From assembly GCA_017519145.1 (NCBI GenBank), contig JAFWTA010000044.1, positions 1 through 53,423 on the forward strand: 53,423 nt of DNA, in the 5' to 3' direction. The notes under the pieces were generated by a model. The model did no database searches, was not told the origin of the DNA, and saw only the letters and a program-made list of their open reading frames with translations. Shown piece after piece: positions 1 to 7,529 of this stretch; the stretch's first letter is position 1; each line of letters begins with the position of its first letter. The translations under genes and the position numbers were made by a program. This DNA is from Ruminococcus sp. (GTDB lineage Bacteria; Bacillota; Clostridia; Oscillospirales; Ruminococcaceae).

Positions 1-54
1 CTGTCGACCTCCTGCGTGACAGGCAGGCGTTCTAACCAACTGAACTACGAGGCC
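1..54 (-). tRNA. tRNA-Asp (GTC), partial
   Basis: The minus strand begins GGCCTCGTAGTTCAGTTGG and carries an anticodon loop reading CTGTCAC, giving anticodon GTC for Asp. The T-arm and 3' end lie beyond the left edge of the window. It is downstream of the tRNA-Val gene on the same strand, so the two are probably co-transcribed from the promoter at 182-210. Confidence 0.9.
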
Positions 55-61
55 AAAGAAT

Positions 62-137
62 TGGTGGGGACTACAGGGCTCGAACCTGTGACCCTCTGCT
101 TGTAAGGCAGATGCTCTCCCAGCTGAGCTAAACCCCC
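62..137 (-). tRNA. tRNA-Val (TAC)
   Basis: The minus strand folds as a complete 76-nt cloverleaf with acceptor stem GGGGGTT/AGTCCCC (one G-U), D-arm TTAGCTCAGC, anticodon loop CTTACAA (anticodon TAC) and T-loop TTCGAGC. The CCA end is encoded (62-64). It is followed 7 nt later by tRNA-Asp. Confidence 0.95.
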
Positions 138-181
138 ACTTTTTCTTCCGTTCATCGGTTATCAGTTCCGACGACTTTAAT

Positions 182-210
182 ATTATACCACGGTATTTTT
201 GATTTGTCAA
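182..210 (-). promoter_or_regulatory. Promoter of the tRNA-Val/Asp operon
   Basis: The minus strand has TTGACA (205-210), a 17-bp spacer and TATAAT (182-187). This is a perfect sigma-A consensus about 45 bp before tRNA-Val. Confidence 0.85.
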
Positions 211-242
211 CCCTTTTTTGAAATTTTTTCAAAATTTTTTTC

Positions 243-272
243 AGCTGCGATATATAGCCGAATATCGCAGCT
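243..272. terminator. Terminator-like hairpin after the serine acetyltransferase gene
   Basis: Ten-bp arms AGCTGCGATA/TATCGCAGCT surround a 10-nt loop just past the stop of the 281-1240 gene. The T-run is better on the plus strand (TTTTA), while the minus strand has an A-run then TTTT, so efficiency for the minus-strand gene is uncertain. Confidence 0.55.
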
Positions 273-280
273 TTTATACG

Positions 281-1240
281 TTATATTATATAGAACCAGC
301 TCTCATCAGGATCAAGGTCTGCTTTTTTCACTGTCTCGATCGCTGAATCAAAATTATATCTCAGCTCCTGATTTTTTATGCTGACCTTTGCGCCGGCAGG
401 GATAGAGCGTGTAATAAACGCATTACCACCAATAACAGCATCCTTGCCGACAACAGTTTCACCGCCAAGGATAGAAGCTCCCGAGTAGATGGTAACATTG
501 TCTTCGATAGTAGGATGACGTTTTTTGTTTCTGAGCGACTGACCGCCTCTTGTTGAAAGAGCACCGAGGGTCACGCCCTGATATATCTTGACATTATCAC
601 CTATCTCAGTGGTCTCACCTATTACTATACCTGTACCGTGGTCAATAAAGAAGTATTTTCCGATGGTTGCTCCCGGATGGATATCTATTCCGGTCTTACT
701 GTGAGCGTGTTCTGTCATTACACGGGGGATCAGAGGCACTCCCAGCAGAAACAGCTCATGCGCAAGGCGATTGACCAGTATCGCATAAAGTCCCGGATAT
801 GAGTAAATGATCTCATCCTTATTATATGCAGCAGGGTCACCGTCATATGCTGCCTGAACATCAGTCTCGATAAGCTCTCTTATCTTAGGCAGCTTATTGA
901 GGAACTCAAAGGTTATACGTTCTGCGTTGTCGGTTATCTCCTCGTCTCCAAGCATAACATACTTCTCATCGTATCTGAGTACGATGGAAATCTGCTTGAT
1001 GAGCTTGAAAATAACATCCTCAAGTACCATGGAGACATTATTTCTCACTGTATACACCCTGTAGCTCTTATTTCGGAAGTAGCCGGGAAAAATGATCCGT
1101 CTAAGCGACTCTATTATATTTATGATAACTTCATTATCAGGATGGTCGTAGGTTTTGACCTCGTCGATGGTCCTGCTGCCTTCATAATCGTTAAGTATAT
1201 TTTTGGTAATATCATTTATATCCTTTTCAAGCTTATGCAT
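281..1240 (-). CDS. cysE: Serine O-acetyltransferase (CysE/EpsC type)
   Basis: Transfers acetyl from acetyl-CoA to L-serine, giving O-acetylserine for cytosolic cysteine synthesis. The 319-residue protein has the all-helical N-terminal region with DVQAAYDGDPAA (127-138), then the left-handed beta-helix hexapeptide repeats. The active-site segment FIDHGTG (198-204), ETTEIGDNVKIYQGVTLGA and RHPTIED (241-247) are all present. The length fits the longer EpsC-like form, which has an extended N-terminus compared with the 273-residue E. coli CysE. A GAGGAG ribosome binding site sits 7-8 nt before the ATG. The gene stands alone, divergent from the TtcA-like gene, with its own promoter. The family assignment is secure; the symbol could equally be epsC or srpH. 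Confidence 0.92.
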   Translation of the reverse strand: MHKLEKDINDITKNILNDYEGSRTIDEVKTYDHPDNEVIINIIESLRRIIFPGYFRNKSYRVYTVRNNVSMVLEDVIFKLIKQISIVLRYDEKYVMLGDEEITDNAERITFEFLNKLPKIRELIETDVQAAYDGDPAAYNKDEIIYSYPGLYAILVNRLAHELFLLGVPLIPRVMTEHAHSKTGIDIHPGATIGKYFFIDHGTGIVIGETTEIGDNVKIYQGVTLGALSTRGGQSLRNKKRHPTIEDNVTIYSGASILGGETVVGKDAVIGGNAFITRSIPAGAKVSIKNQELRYNFDSAIETVKKADLDPDESWFYII

Positions 1241-1291
1241 TTACCATTCTCCTCTTGTATATGAAATAATACTATCGGTTTTCATTTTATA

Positions 1292-1320
1292 ATTATACAA
1301 TATTTTTCATATATAGTCAA
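1292..1320 (-). promoter_or_regulatory. Promoter of the serine acetyltransferase gene
   Basis: The minus strand reads TTGACT (1315-1320), 17-bp spacer, TATAAT (1292-1297), about 50 bp upstream of the start codon. Confidence 0.75.
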
Positions 1321-1363
1321 TAGACATTATATGAATGTTGCAGGCGGGTCTCACGCCTCAGCC

Positions 1364-1392
1364 TTGACAACTGGTAGTTTTCGCGGTATTAT
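1364..1392 (+). promoter_or_regulatory. Promoter of the TtcA-like gene
   Basis: TTGACA (1364-1369), a 17-bp spacer and TATTAT (1387-1392) lie 27 bp before the start codon. A small inverted repeat, AGGCG/CGCCT, sits just upstream at about 1342-1358. Confidence 0.8.
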
Positions 1393-1418
1393 AAATAATA
1401 ACGAAAGCGAGGTAACTT

Positions 1419-2255
1419 ATGAAAAACAGTATAGACAGCTCCCTGACAGGCGAATTCAGCAAAAGCATATGGTCAAAATTCCGCAAAGGCATCGAGGAAT
1501 ACCGTCTTATTGAAAGCGGTGACAGAATAGCTGTCTGTATATCGGGCGGCAAGGATTCCATGCTTATGGCAAAATGCATACAGCGTCTTCAGAGATACGG
1601 AAATATTGATTTTGAAGCGGAGTATATAGTTATGGATCCCGGATATGCTCCCGAAAACCGTAAAAAGATACTCGACAACGCCGAAACTCTGGAGCTTCCT
1701 GTCAGACTTATGGAAACTCGTATATTTGAGTCTACAGCAAACGCAGAAAAACATCCCTGTTTTCTATGCGCAAGACTGCGCAGAGGGTGGCTCTATAAGA
1801 CTGCTCAGGAGATGGGCTGCAACAAAATAGCTCTCGGACACCATTTTGATGACGTTATAGAGACTATCCTCATGGGTATGCTTTACGGTTCGCAGGTGCA
1901 GACTATGATGCCTAAGCTCCACAGCGAAAACTACAGGGGCGTACAGCTCATCCGACCGCTCTACCTCGTTCGCGAAAGTGAAATAATCCGCTGGACCGAA
2001 TACAACGATCTCAGCTTCATACAGTGTGCCTGCCGAATAACCAGAAGTGAGGGCAGTTCAAAACGTGCAGAAATAAAAAAGCTGCTCTGTCAGCTGCGCG
2101 AAACAAATCCTGCCGTGGACATGAACATCTTCCGAAGTGTGGAAAACGTCAACCTCCAGACCCTCATCTCTTATCATCTCGGCAGCGACTATCACCACTT
2201 TCTCGACGACTTTGACAAAGGGCTCAGCATAAAGGGCACCAATAACTTTTCATAA
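1419..2255 (+). CDS. ttcA: TtcA-family PP-loop ATPase (tRNA 2-thiocytidine synthesis)
   Basis: Members of this family adenylate C32 of tRNA and insert sulfur using an Fe-S cluster. The 278-residue protein shows the PP-loop ISGGKDSM (41-48), the CxxC pair C114/C117 in CFLCAR, GHHFDDVIET (140-149) and a later CAC (203-205) before the conserved tail. The start ATG has an AAAGCGAGG ribosome binding site. It is monocistronic, with its own promoter and a strong terminator. It is shorter than E. coli TtcA (311 residues), as is usual in Firmicutes. Some Firmicute homologues may thiolate another position, so the exact modified base is inferred. Confidence 0.82.
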   Translation: MKNSIDSSLTGEFSKSIWSKFRKGIEEYRLIESGDRIAVCISGGKDSMLMAKCIQRLQRYGNIDFEAEYIVMDPGYAPENRKKILDNAETLELPVRLMETRIFESTANAEKHPCFLCARLRRGWLYKTAQEMGCNKIALGHHFDDVIETILMGMLYGSQVQTMMPKLHSENYRGVQLIRPLYLVRESEIIRWTEYNDLSFIQCACRITRSEGSSKRAEIKKLLCQLRETNPAVDMNIFRSVENVNLQTLISYHLGSDYHHFLDDFDKGLSIKGTNNFS

Positions 2256-2262
2256 AGGCTAT

Positions 2263-2290
2263 CGGCTCACCTGCGGTGAGCCGTTTCTCT
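2263..2290 (+). terminator. Rho-independent terminator of the TtcA-like gene
   Basis: Perfect 8-bp arms CGGCTCAC/GTGAGCCG with a 5-nt loop are followed by TTTCTCTT. Confidence 0.85.
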
Positions 2291-2363
2291 TGTCGAATAG
2301 CATAATCAAAGCACTTCTTATTTGGCTATTATGCGGAAATATGGCGTAAAACCGCGAAATATG

Positions 2364-2392
2364 TTGAACCATCTCCCCGTTTGTGATATAAT
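2364..2392 (+). promoter_or_regulatory. Promoter of the DMT/NhaC transporter pair
   Basis: TTGAAC (2364-2369), a 17-bp spacer and TATAAT (2387-2392), with a TG two bases before the -10 element, lie about 50 bp upstream of the 2443 start. Confidence 0.75.
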
Positions 2393-2442
2393 GATTTCAT
2401 ATCTTGTTCCGCACCCTCGGGACATTAAATGGTGATACTTAA

Positions 2443-3381
2443 ATGCTGAAAACACTCCGCGGCAGTTTACTGCTGCTTATTACAGCCATCATCTGGGGAA
2501 CCGCTTTTGTTGCCCAGAGCGAAGGCATGAATTATGTCGGTCCGTTTACATATAACGCTGTTCGCACCATCATTGGCGGCATAGTTCTGATACCTGTTAT
2601 ATTGCTTTTCAAATTCACTCCCCTGCGCAGAACTCTCGCTGCAAAGTCTGCCTTTTCCGTAAAGGCGACCATAACAGGCGGAATATGCTGCGGTTTCCTG
2701 CTTTTTATAGCAAGCTCCTTTCAGCAATCCGGTATAAAACTTACCACCGCAGGAAAAGCAGGGTTCATAACAGCCCTATATGTAGTCATAGTTCCTCTGC
2801 TGGGAATATTTTTCGGGCGAAAGACCTCATTAAAGATATGGATATGCGCCGCAGCCGCAGTAGCAGGCTTCTATCTCCTGTGCATAAAAGAAGGGCTTAC
2901 CGTTTCCAAGGGAGACCTTCTTGTACTTGTGTGTGCTTTTTTCTATGCCCTCCATATCATGATCATAGACAGGTTCAATGAAGAAAAAGCCGACGGAATG
3001 ATAATGTCCTGTATACAATTCTTCACGGCAGGACTGCTGATGACTATATGTATGTTTATCTTCGAGAAGCCCTCTCTAAGCAGCATTTTTGCAGCCAGAA
3101 CCACAATACTATACGCCGGCATAATGTCATGCGGAGTCGCCTACACACTTCAGATAACAGGACAGAAATATACTCCGCCATCGGCTGCAACGCTTATAAT
3201 GAGCCTTGAATCAGTCTTCGCAGCTCTTTCGGGGTGGCTGATACTCAATGAAAGACTGAGCGTTAAGGAGTTTATCGGCTGTGTGCTTGTATTCGCCGCA
3301 GTAATACTCGCACAGCTGAACATAAAGACAAAATCAAAACAAACAAATGGAGAAGATGCGTATGAAAAAGAAGTATCTTAG
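2443..3381 (+). CDS. EamA/DMT-superfamily permease
   Basis: A 312-residue inner-membrane protein with about ten hydrophobic segments arranged as two EamA halves. The first starts with LLLITAIIWGTAFVAQ and the second with GDLLVLVCAFFYALHIM. The C-terminal motif PSAATLIMSLESVFAALSGW is typical of RhaT/RarD-like drug/metabolite transporters, which export amino acids or other small metabolites. No substrate can be assigned from the sequence. The 3' end overlaps the start region of the NhaC gene, so the two are probably translated from one message. Confidence 0.85.
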   Translation: MLKTLRGSLLLLITAIIWGTAFVAQSEGMNYVGPFTYNAVRTIIGGIVLIPVILLFKFTPLRRTLAAKSAFSVKATITGGICCGFLLFIASSFQQSGIKLTTAGKAGFITALYVVIVPLLGIFFGRKTSLKIWICAAAAVAGFYLLCIKEGLTVSKGDLLVLVCAFFYALHIMIIDRFNEEKADGMIMSCIQFFTAGLLMTICMFIFEKPSLSSIFAARTTILYAGIMSCGVAYTLQITGQKYTPPSAATLIMSLESVFAALSGWLILNERLSVKEFIGCVLVFAAVILAQLNIKTKSKQTNGEDAYEKEVS

Positions 3382-5143
3382 CAAAATCATTTTTGCGCTT
3401 ATCGTGGTAGCATTCATAATATGCTGCATGATACAGGCGCCCGTGTCAGAAGCTGTCGGCTCGCTGTGGTCGCTGCTGCCGCCTATCGTAGCCATTGGGC
3501 TGGCACTTATCACCAAGGAGGTATACTCCTCACTGTTTATAGGTATACTCACAGGCGGTGTTCTTTATTCCATCTCAACATCAGGCGGTTTCCCGGGTAT
3601 GTTCAAAGCAGTGGTGCAGGACGGCCTTATCGCCAACATCGCCGATTCATACAATGTCGGTATACTGGTATTCCTCGTTGTGTTGGGAATAATAGTTGTA
3701 CTCATGAATAAAGCAGGAGGAAGCCGTGCTTACGGCGAATGGGCTTCCGCTCATATAAAGACCCGCGCAGGTGCAAGTCTTGCCACGTTCCTGCTGGGTG
3801 TACTCATATTCGTGGACGACTACTTCAACTGCCTGACAGTCGGCTCTGTCATGCGTCCTGTAACGGACAAGCATAATATCTCACGTTCAAAGCTCGCCTA
3901 CCTTATCGATGCCACAGCTGCTCCCGTCTGTATCATCGCTCCCATATCATCATGGGCGGCCGCAGTCAGCGGCACAGTGGACGGTGTAAACGGCATCCAG
4001 CTTTTTATAAGAACTATCCCCTATAATCTCTATGCAATACTTACACTGATAATGGTAGTTTTCATAGCACTGAGCAATGCGGATTACGGTCCTATGCGAA
4101 TACATGAGAACAACGCCAAAAACGGCGACCTGTTCACCACACGCAGTACAGTTTATGCCGAGGACGCAAAGCCTTCTCACTCAAAAGGTAAGGTCATCGA
4201 CCTGCTTCTCCCTGTTATCATTCTTATTGCACTTTGCGTTATAGGAATGATCTACACAGGAGGATTTTTCAGCGGAGCAAGCTTCATCGACTCTTTCGCG
4301 GACTGTGATGCTTCATTCGGTCTGTCAGTAGGCTCGCTGGGCGCACTTATAATAATAATACTGTATTATCTCTGCCGCAGAGTCTTGACATTCAATGAGT
4401 GTATGGATTCTATCCCGGCAGGCTTCAAGCAGATGGTTCCTGCAATCCTCATCCTTACATTCGCTTGGACTCTCAAGACGATGACAAGCTTCCTCGAAGC
4501 CGGTCCTTTCGTATCCGGAATAGTTGAGAGCGCAACAGCCGTAAAGCTTCTGCTGCCTGTGCTTCTCTTTGCAGTTGCCATAGGTCTTTCGTTCGCGACA
4601 GGCACTTCATGGGGCACTTTTGGTATCCTGATCCCCATCGTAACAAGCGTATTCAGCAAGCAGCTTGCTGATGTAGGTTCATCGGGAGAGATCCCTTCCA
4701 TGGTAATAATCTGTATCTCAGCTTGTCTTGCGGGAGCAGTCTGCGGAGATCACTGCTCTCCTATATCAGACACGACCATCATGGCTTCAACGGGAGCACA
4801 ATGCGACCATGTAAACCATGTTTCAACACAGCTCCCCTACGCATTTACAGTCGCCGGCGTATGCGCAATAGGTTACCTTATCGCAGGAATAGTCCAGCAT
4901 TTCTTTGAGATGTCAAACGCATTCCTCAACGTCATCGTAACAGGCTTGTCGATCGTAATAATGCTCGGAATACTTCTCGTTATAAAGAAAGCAGGCTCAC
5001 AAGAGCCCGAGCCTGTTGTCGTCAATGCAGGTACAGCCTCTGTCAGGAAGACGGAGCCTGTAAAGAGTGCAGCCGCAGCAAAGCCACACAGCAATACAGG
5101 CAAGAAGAAAAACAGCAATAGCAAGAAAAAGAAGAAAAGATAA
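3362..5143 (+). CDS. nhaC: NhaC-family Na+/H+ antiporter
   Basis: A polytopic membrane protein of the NhaC family, which exchanges ions or organic acids (Na+/H+, malate/lactate type). Typical NhaC stretches are visible: FVDDYFNCLTVGSVMRPV, DATAAPVCIIAPISSWAAA, ATGTSWGTFGILIPI and GDHCSPISDTTIMAS. I chose ATG 3362 because GGAGAAG ends 6 nt before it; in-frame ATGs at 3347 and 3356 lie before or inside that site. The C-terminal tail (about 50 residues) is a basic low-complexity run rich in Lys, Ser and Asn, expected in the cytoplasm. The start lies inside the end of the DMT gene, implying translational coupling. Substrate is not determinable. Confidence 0.88.
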   Translation: MKKKYLSKIIFALIVVAFIICCMIQAPVSEAVGSLWSLLPPIVAIGLALITKEVYSSLFIGILTGGVLYSISTSGGFPGMFKAVVQDGLIANIADSYNVGILVFLVVLGIIVVLMNKAGGSRAYGEWASAHIKTRAGASLATFLLGVLIFVDDYFNCLTVGSVMRPVTDKHNISRSKLAYLIDATAAPVCIIAPISSWAAAVSGTVDGVNGIQLFIRTIPYNLYAILTLIMVVFIALSNADYGPMRIHENNAKNGDLFTTRSTVYAEDAKPSHSKGKVIDLLLPVIILIALCVIGMIYTGGFFSGASFIDSFADCDASFGLSVGSLGALIIIILYYLCRRVLTFNECMDSIPAGFKQMVPAILILTFAWTLKTMTSFLEAGPFVSGIVESATAVKLLLPVLLFAVAIGLSFATGTSWGTFGILIPIVTSVFSKQLADVGSSGEIPSMVIICISACLAGAVCGDHCSPISDTTIMASTGAQCDHVNHVSTQLPYAFTVAGVCAIGYLIAGIVQHFFEMSNAFLNVIVTGLSIVIMLGILLVIKKAGSQEPEPVVVNAGTASVRKTEPVKSAAAAKPHSNTGKKKNSNSKKKKKR

Positions 5144-5149
5144 CAAAAG

Positions 5150-5175
5150 AGCCGCCCTGATGGGCGGCTTTCTTA
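5150..5175. terminator. Bidirectional terminator between nhaC and glnN
   Basis: AGCCGCCC/GGGCGGCT with a 4-nt loop. T-runs occur on both sides (TTTCTTATT on plus, CTCTTTTGTT on minus) between two convergent genes. Confidence 0.85.
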
Positions 5176-7272
5176 TTATACATTGTAGATTATCTCTGAA
5201 TAGCATGGGATAGGCCACTTTGCGGAAGGCATATTAAGCTCTATCTCATCAGCAATGCTTCTCATGATGTCCATTTCAGCAAGAACTACATCATGGAAGA
5301 ACTCTGCCTGCTTCTGGATGCCTTCAACTGCATTTGCCTCATTGACACGCTGGTCAAGTCTTTCGATGGAGTCGTAGAAACGATCAGCAAGATCGTTGAG
5401 CTTCTTTGCGATCTTCTCGTCAGTGTTGCAGGTAAATCCTATCTGCTTCTTTGTAGCAATAGCGTCGCAGAGCGATTTAACGTGCTCCATAGTAGCGGGA
5501 AGGAGCTGCTTTCTTGCCATCTCTACCATTGTACGGGCTTCTATGCGGACTGTCTTGGAGTACTTCTCAAGGTGGATCTCTTTTCTTGCGGTTACCTCAT
5601 TGAGATTGTATATCTCAAACTTGCGGAAGATACGCACGTTCTTCTCATCGGTATAGTGAGGCATACAGTCAACTGTAGATGCATAGTTGGGAAGACCTCT
5701 TCTCTCAGCTTCTTTTACCCACTCGGGAGAATATCCGTCACCGTTGAAGATTATCCTTCTGTGCTCCTTGATAACGCTCTTGAGGAGCTTTCTTACTTCA
5801 GCGTCAAAGTTATCCTTGCCCTTGAAAGGCTCAAGTATCTCTGTGAACTGGCTCAGCTCTTCGCAAACGATAGTGTTGAGAAGTACATTGGGGCAAGCTA
5901 TATTATCTGATGAACCAACCATTCTGAACTCAAAGCGATTACCTGTGAAGGCGAATGGAGAAGTTCTGTTTCTGTCAGTTGAGTCCTTGGGGAATGAAGG
6001 AAGTGCGTCAACACCTATCTTGAAAGCTCTCGCCTCTGTCTTGTATACAGAATCATCCTCGATAGCCTGTAATACTGCTTCAAGCTCCTCTCCGAGGAAC
6101 ATAGAAACTATAGCCGGAGGAGCCTCATCGGCACCCAGTCTGTGGTCGTTGCCTGCTGAAGCCGCAGAAAGTCTCATAAGATCTGCATACTCATCAACGC
6201 CCTTGATAAGAGCACAGAGTATTGTAAGGAACTGGAGATTGTCCATGGGAGTATCGCCGGGATCGAGAAGGTTCTGACCGTCATTTGTGGACATGGACCA
6301 GTTATTGTGCTTGCCTGAGCCGTTTACGCCCTCGAAAGGCTTTTCATGAAGCAGGCAAACAAGACCGTGCTTCAGAGCCACCTTCTCCATGACCTCCATT
6401 GCCAGCTCATTCTGGTCGGTACCGAGGTTCGAGGTAGTGAAGATAGGAGCCATCTCATGCTGTGCCGGAGCAACTTCGTTGTGCTTTGTCTTTGAGTATA
6501 TGCCCAGCTTCCAGAGCTCTTCGTCCAGATCTGCCATATAAGCTGCTATTCTCGGACGGAGATTTGCAAAGTACTGGTCATCAAGATCCTGCCCCTTGGG
6601 AGGCTTAGCACCGAAAAGTGTTCTGCCCGTAAGGATGATGTCCTCACGCTGATCGTACATTTTCTTGTCAATAAGGAAGTATTCCTGCTCAGCGCCGACA
6701 GTGGAAGTAACTCTTGTTACTCTGTCGTTTCCAAAGAGCTTCAGGAAACGTACAGCAGTCTTGCTCAGCGCCTGCATAGAGCGGAGAAGAGGAGTTTTCT
6801 TGTCGAGGACCTCTCCTGTGTAGGAAACGAATACTGTGGGGATATAGAGACTTCCTTCCTTTACAAAGCAGTAAGATGTGGGGTCCCACGCGGTATATCC
6901 TCTTGCAGTACTGGTCCTTCTGAGTCCGCCCGAAGGGAAAGATGAAGCGTCAGGCTCGCCCTTTACGAGAGCCTTTCCCGAAAACTCCATAATAGCCATG
7001 CCGTTGGGGGCAGGATTGATGAAGCAGTCGTGCTTCTCGGCAGTAGAACCTGTCATAGGCTGGAACCAGTGAGTGTAGTGGGTAGCGCCTTTCTCTATAG
7101 CCCATTCCTTGATGGTATTGGCAACAACATCGGCTGTAGCCATATCCGCAAGAGGCTCATTGTTCTGCATAGTCCTCTTGAGGGCTTTATAGACATTTTT
7201 AGGAAGACGGGTCTTCATGACCTCTTCATTGAACACGTTACAGGCAAATATCTCGGGAATATTAACTGACAT
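5176..7272 (-). CDS. glnN: Glutamine synthetase type III
   Basis: Makes glutamine from glutamate, ammonia and ATP in the cytosol. At 698 residues it matches GSIII, the roughly 700-residue form common in Bacteroides and ruminococci, rather than GSI (about 450). Visible hallmarks are the N-terminal VFNEEVMKTRLPK, HYTHWFQPMTG with STAEKHDCF, TVGAEQEYFLID, KHNEVAPAQHEMAPIF, NGSGKHNNWSM and the late NRFEFRMVGS. A GAGGAGG ribosome binding site lies 6 nt before the ATG. The gene is monocistronic with a perfect consensus promoter. An AATATACCT/AGGTATATT inverted repeat (7406-7435) lies upstream of the promoter and could be a regulator site. Confidence 0.95.
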   Translation of the reverse strand: MSVNIPEIFACNVFNEEVMKTRLPKNVYKALKRTMQNNEPLADMATADVVANTIKEWAIEKGATHYTHWFQPMTGSTAEKHDCFINPAPNGMAIMEFSGKALVKGEPDASSFPSGGLRRTSTARGYTAWDPTSYCFVKEGSLYIPTVFVSYTGEVLDKKTPLLRSMQALSKTAVRFLKLFGNDRVTRVTSTVGAEQEYFLIDKKMYDQREDIILTGRTLFGAKPPKGQDLDDQYFANLRPRIAAYMADLDEELWKLGIYSKTKHNEVAPAQHEMAPIFTTSNLGTDQNELAMEVMEKVALKHGLVCLLHEKPFEGVNGSGKHNNWSMSTNDGQNLLDPGDTPMDNLQFLTILCALIKGVDEYADLMRLSAASAGNDHRLGADEAPPAIVSMFLGEELEAVLQAIEDDSVYKTEARAFKIGVDALPSFPKDSTDRNRTSPFAFTGNRFEFRMVGSSDNIACPNVLLNTIVCEELSQFTEILEPFKGKDNFDAEVRKLLKSVIKEHRRIIFNGDGYSPEWVKEAERRGLPNYASTVDCMPHYTDEKNVRIFRKFEIYNLNEVTARKEIHLEKYSKTVRIEARTMVEMARKQLLPATMEHVKSLCDAIATKKQIGFTCNTDEKIAKKLNDLADRFYDSIERLDQRVNEANAVEGIQKQAEFFHDVVLAEMDIMRSIADEIELNMPSAKWPIPCYSEIIYNV

Positions 7273-7329
7273 ATACTTTCCTCCTCAGAGCTTTCTAACT
7301 CTATATACAATACTCCATTATATTTAAAA

Positions 7330-7358
7330 ATTATACCACTATTGCGCCTGTTTGTCAA
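7330..7358 (-). promoter_or_regulatory. Promoter of glnN
   Basis: TTGACA (7353-7358), 17-bp spacer, TATAAT (7330-7335) on the minus strand: full consensus. Upstream, 7406-7435 holds a 9-bp inverted repeat (AATATACCT, 12-nt gap, AGGTATATT) of unknown role. Confidence 0.85.
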
Positions 7359-7460
7359 TATCAGCGAGCTATATACCGTTCACTTTTTATTGTTAGTACA
7401 AAATAAATATACCTCTTACGCAAAAAAGGTATATTTTGACAATGCAAGGCTTTGTTATGC

Positions 7461-7496
7461 ATAAAAATACTGCCGTTCCCCAAAAAGAACGGCAGT
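7461..7496 (-). terminator. Terminator of the 4,6-dehydratase gene
   Basis: Ten-bp arms ACTGCCGTTC/GAACGGCAGT around an A-rich loop. On the minus strand they are followed by ATTTTTATG. Confidence 0.88.
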
Positions 7497-7529
7497 ACAT
7501 CTTATCCCCTGAAAGGAATTATTTGTGTT

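Noticed and set aside
5293-6277. Long plus-strand open frames inside the glutamine synthetase gene
   Set aside because: They are antisense shadows of glnN, with no ribosome binding site and no recognisable protein features.
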